Below, one piece after another: positions 62,522 to 64,000 of a DNA stretch of 64,000 nucleotides. The translations under genes were made by a program, and so were the position numbers. This DNA comes from Myxococcales bacterium (GTDB lineage Bacteria; Myxococcota_A; Bradymonadia; UBA7976; UBA1532), in assembly GCA_020633465.1 (NCBI GenBank), contig JACKDN010000004.1, positions 1 through 64,000 on the forward strand. The letters are read 5' to 3'. The notes beneath the pieces were generated by a model, which had not been told where the DNA came from, did not search any database, and was given only the letters and a program-made list of their open reading frames with translations. Numbering within the stretch: the first letter of the stretch is position 1; every line of letters starts with the position of its first letter.

Positions 62522-63235
62522 ATGAGGCGATGGTGGGCGCCGGCAGCGCTCCTGATGCTGCTCGGCGCGGCCGGCTGCCCCGGCTTCGGCGACAAGACGC
62601 TCGCCGAGCTGGAGGGCATCGAGACGGCCACGTGGGAGGCCGACGTCAAGCCGATCCTGGCGGCCTACTGCTGGCGGTGTCACGGCCAGTCGACGGCCAA
62701 CGGCGCGCCCAACTCGCTGTTCAGCTACGAGCAGGCGGTGGGGCAGGCCGAGCGCATCCTGGTGCGCACGGTGCAGCAGCAGACGATGCCGCCGTCGGGC
62801 AGCAAGCCCACCGACACCGAGCGCGCGCTGCTCGAGGCGTGGGTGGCCGCGGGGACGCCGCGCGGCACGCCCGGCGTCGAGGTGGACGCGGCGATGCCCG
62901 ACATGGGCGTCGAGGGCGACGCCGGCGCGATCCCCGAGCGGCCCACCTGGGACGACCACATCTCGCCGATCGTCGAGCTCAACTGCGCCTTCGCGGGCTG
63001 CCACGCGGGCGAAGAGCCCGAGGGGCACCTGAACCTGAGCACCTACGCCGGCTTCGAGGCCGGCGGCATCAACGGCGATCTGAAGGGCGGCGGCGATCCG
63101 ACGATGAGCCTGATCATCGACCGGCTGCGCGCGCGCAACGGGTGGAGCGTGATGCCGGACGGCGGGCCGATGCTGCCCGAGATGCAGATTCAGTTGTTCG
63201 AGGCGTGGATCGCCGCCGGCGCCCCGGAGGAGTGA
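62522..63235 (+). CDS. Diheme cytochrome c lipoprotein (planctomycete-type cytochrome domains)
   Basis: A 237-residue lipoprotein (LLGAAGC). Two cytochrome-c-like domains, each with a heme site: CWRCHG (CxxCH) around residue 44 and CAFAGCH (CX4CH) near 155. The first is followed by TMPPSGSKPTDTERALLEAW and the second by MPDGGPMLPEMQIQLFEAW, so each Met-containing loop could supply the sixth ligand. This two-module arrangement resembles planctomycete PSCyt1 domains. Probably an electron carrier at the outer or inner membrane surface. It is followed by another heme protein, so both belong to one electron-transfer unit. TACCTT lies about 30 bases before the ATG. Confidence 0.87.
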   Translation: MRRWWAPAALLMLLGAAGCPGFGDKTLAELEGIETATWEADVKPILAAYCWRCHGQSTANGAPNSLFSYEQAVGQAERILVRTVQQQTMPPSGSKPTDTERALLEAWVAAGTPRGTPGVEVDAAMPDMGVEGDAGAIPERPTWDDHISPIVELNCAFAGCHAGEEPEGHLNLSTYAGFEAGGINGDLKGGGDPTMSLIIDRLRARNGWSVMPDGGPMLPEMQIQLFEAWIAAGAPEE

Positions 63236-63236
63236 G

Positions 63237-64000
63237 TTGAGACTGTCCCCCCTGCTCGCCTTCGTCGCGACCCTCACCGTCGCGGGCGCCGCCCACGCGC
63301 TGCCGCAGTTCGCCGTGCGCTCGGCGCGGGCCTGCGACACCTGCCACGTAGCGCCCGACGGCTGGGAGGATCCCGAGCTGGCGCTGCGCAAGTGCAGCCT
63401 GAACTGCAACGTGTGCCACGTCAGCCCGACCGGCGGCGGCATGCGCAACGAGTCGGGCATCTTCTACGGCAAGCAGACGCTGCCCACCTGGGGCGACCGC
63501 CCGGCCGATCAGGCCTATCAGACGGTCGAGCTGGTGCCGAGCAGCCAGCCCATCGAGCTGAGCGAGGCGCCCGAGTCGCAGCCCGGCGGCCAGCCCGCGA
63601 GCCAGCCCGCCCACGTGCCGGCCCCCGGCACCGCCGGCCGCTACGCCGGCATCGAGCCGCACCCGACGCTCCAGATCGGGGCCGACGGGCGGATGATGTA
63701 CTACGTGCCCTTCGCCGAGGAGGAGGACACCGCCATCTTCCCGATGCAGGCGGACGTCTACCTCGCGTACCGCCCCTACAACCCGGGCAAGTTGAACGTG
63801 GGGCGGGTGACGCTGCTGGTGAACGCCGGCTTCCAGGGGTCGCGGGGCGAGGAGTTCGACGCCTTCTACGAGCGGGCCTTCGTGCGCGAGTGGTTCGCGA
63901 TGTACCACGACCTGCCCAACCAGCTGTACGTCCGCGCGGGCCGCTTCCTGCCACCGCACGGGTGGCGCACCGAGGATCACACGCCCTTCGTGCGCCAGGG
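63237..64000 (+). CDS. Exported diheme protein with barrel-like C-terminal part, partial at right edge
   Basis: A partial protein, 254 codons in the window. It starts at TTG 63237, one base after the preceding stop, with GGAGG 6 bases upstream. The signal peptide (ending AGAAHA) is followed by two CxxCH hemes: CDTCH and CNVCH, then a Gln/Pro/Ala-rich linker (PSSQPIELSEAPESQPGG). From about residue 140 amphipathic strands appear (LQIGADGRMMYYVPF, MQADVYLAYRPY, VGRVTLLVNAGFQG, QLYVRAGRFLPPHGW), like an outer-membrane barrel. A cytochrome-porin fusion is possible; the rest lies beyond 64000. Confidence 0.78.
   Translation, partial: MRLSPLLAFVATLTVAGAAHALPQFAVRSARACDTCHVAPDGWEDPELALRKCSLNCNVCHVSPTGGGMRNESGIFYGKQTLPTWGDRPADQAYQTVELVPSSQPIELSEAPESQPGGQPASQPAHVPAPGTAGRYAGIEPHPTLQIGADGRMMYYVPFAEEEDTAIFPMQADVYLAYRPYNPGKLNVGRVTLLVNAGFQGSRGEEFDAFYERAFVREWFAMYHDLPNQLYVRAGRFLPPHGWRTEDHTPFVRQ

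Noticed and set aside
1..64000. tRNA, rRNA or riboswitch genes
   Set aside because: No cloverleaf, rRNA core segment or known riboswitch consensus recognised by eye. A covariance-model scan could still find a small RNA.

Overview
The window is very GC-rich DNA with strong G/C preference at third codon positions. The gene content looks like a Myxococcota-type (deltaproteobacterial) predator or saprophyte. It holds many small lipoproteins with Asp/Ala/Pro-rich linkers, a MopE-type metal-binding motif, Cys-rich CGDG repeats, an out-of-frame MYXO-CTERM-like sorting tail, a eukaryote-like (type II) glutamine synthetase and a solitary Y1-type transposase. The phylum is an inference from gene content; there is no rRNA gene. 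I saw no rRNA, tRNA, CRISPR array, complete insertion sequence or prophage.

Layout. 1-6000: a partial beta-hydroxyacid dehydrogenase, an SDR oxidoreductase, and a translationally coupled VIT/VWA plus DUF4159 envelope pair, with a doubtful small lipoprotein upstream. 6100-12900: an inactive-looking metallophosphoesterase overlapping an unrecognised coiled-coil protein, a MoaD/ThiS-like protein coupled to a BNR-repeat protein, and two convergent lipoproteins. 13100-15800: an orphan PAS histidine kinase overlapping a single-domain response regulator, then a CDGSH iron-sulfur protein. 15800-23600: two overlapping paralogous lipoproteins of unknown function, a FadL-type porin, type II glutamine synthetase and a CoA-binding protein. 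Three intergenic gaps here carry an unusual family of GC-rich repeats ending in G-rich hexamer arrays. 23600-34100: NUDIX, VOC, a membrane sulfatase broken by a frameshift, two lipoproteins, an ABC-F ATPase, prolyl oligopeptidase and a degenerate RAYT-like transposase. 34100-43300: three tandem DUF4091 lipoproteins that share a catalytic region and a promoter-proximal motif at a fixed distance but differ in linker. 43500-52300: a FapA-like protein, a large VCBS-repeat lipoprotein and a PAS-GGDEF-EAL c-di-GMP protein. 52300-64000: a carotenoid-desaturase-like flavoprotein, a matrixin-type metalloprotease, peroxiredoxin, a dynamin-like GTPase, a PHP-like protein with an Arg/Gly tail, a REC-HDOD regulator split by a frameshift, a glycosyltransferase-39-like pair, and a cytochrome c lipoprotein followed by a partial diheme protein.

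Themes. Most products go to the envelope or outside the cell, with a few signalling proteins (histidine kinase/REC, GGDEF-EAL, REC-HDOD). Several genes have a -10-like hexamer only 6-7 nt before the start codon, which implies leaderless transcripts. At least five reading-frame breaks fall in low-complexity, C-rich or tandem-repeat sequence. They are more likely assembly errors than real decay, so the affected proteins should be read across the breaks. The most unusual items are the hexamer/G-quadruplex repeat family, and the DUF4091 triplet with its shared upstream box and swapped linkers.
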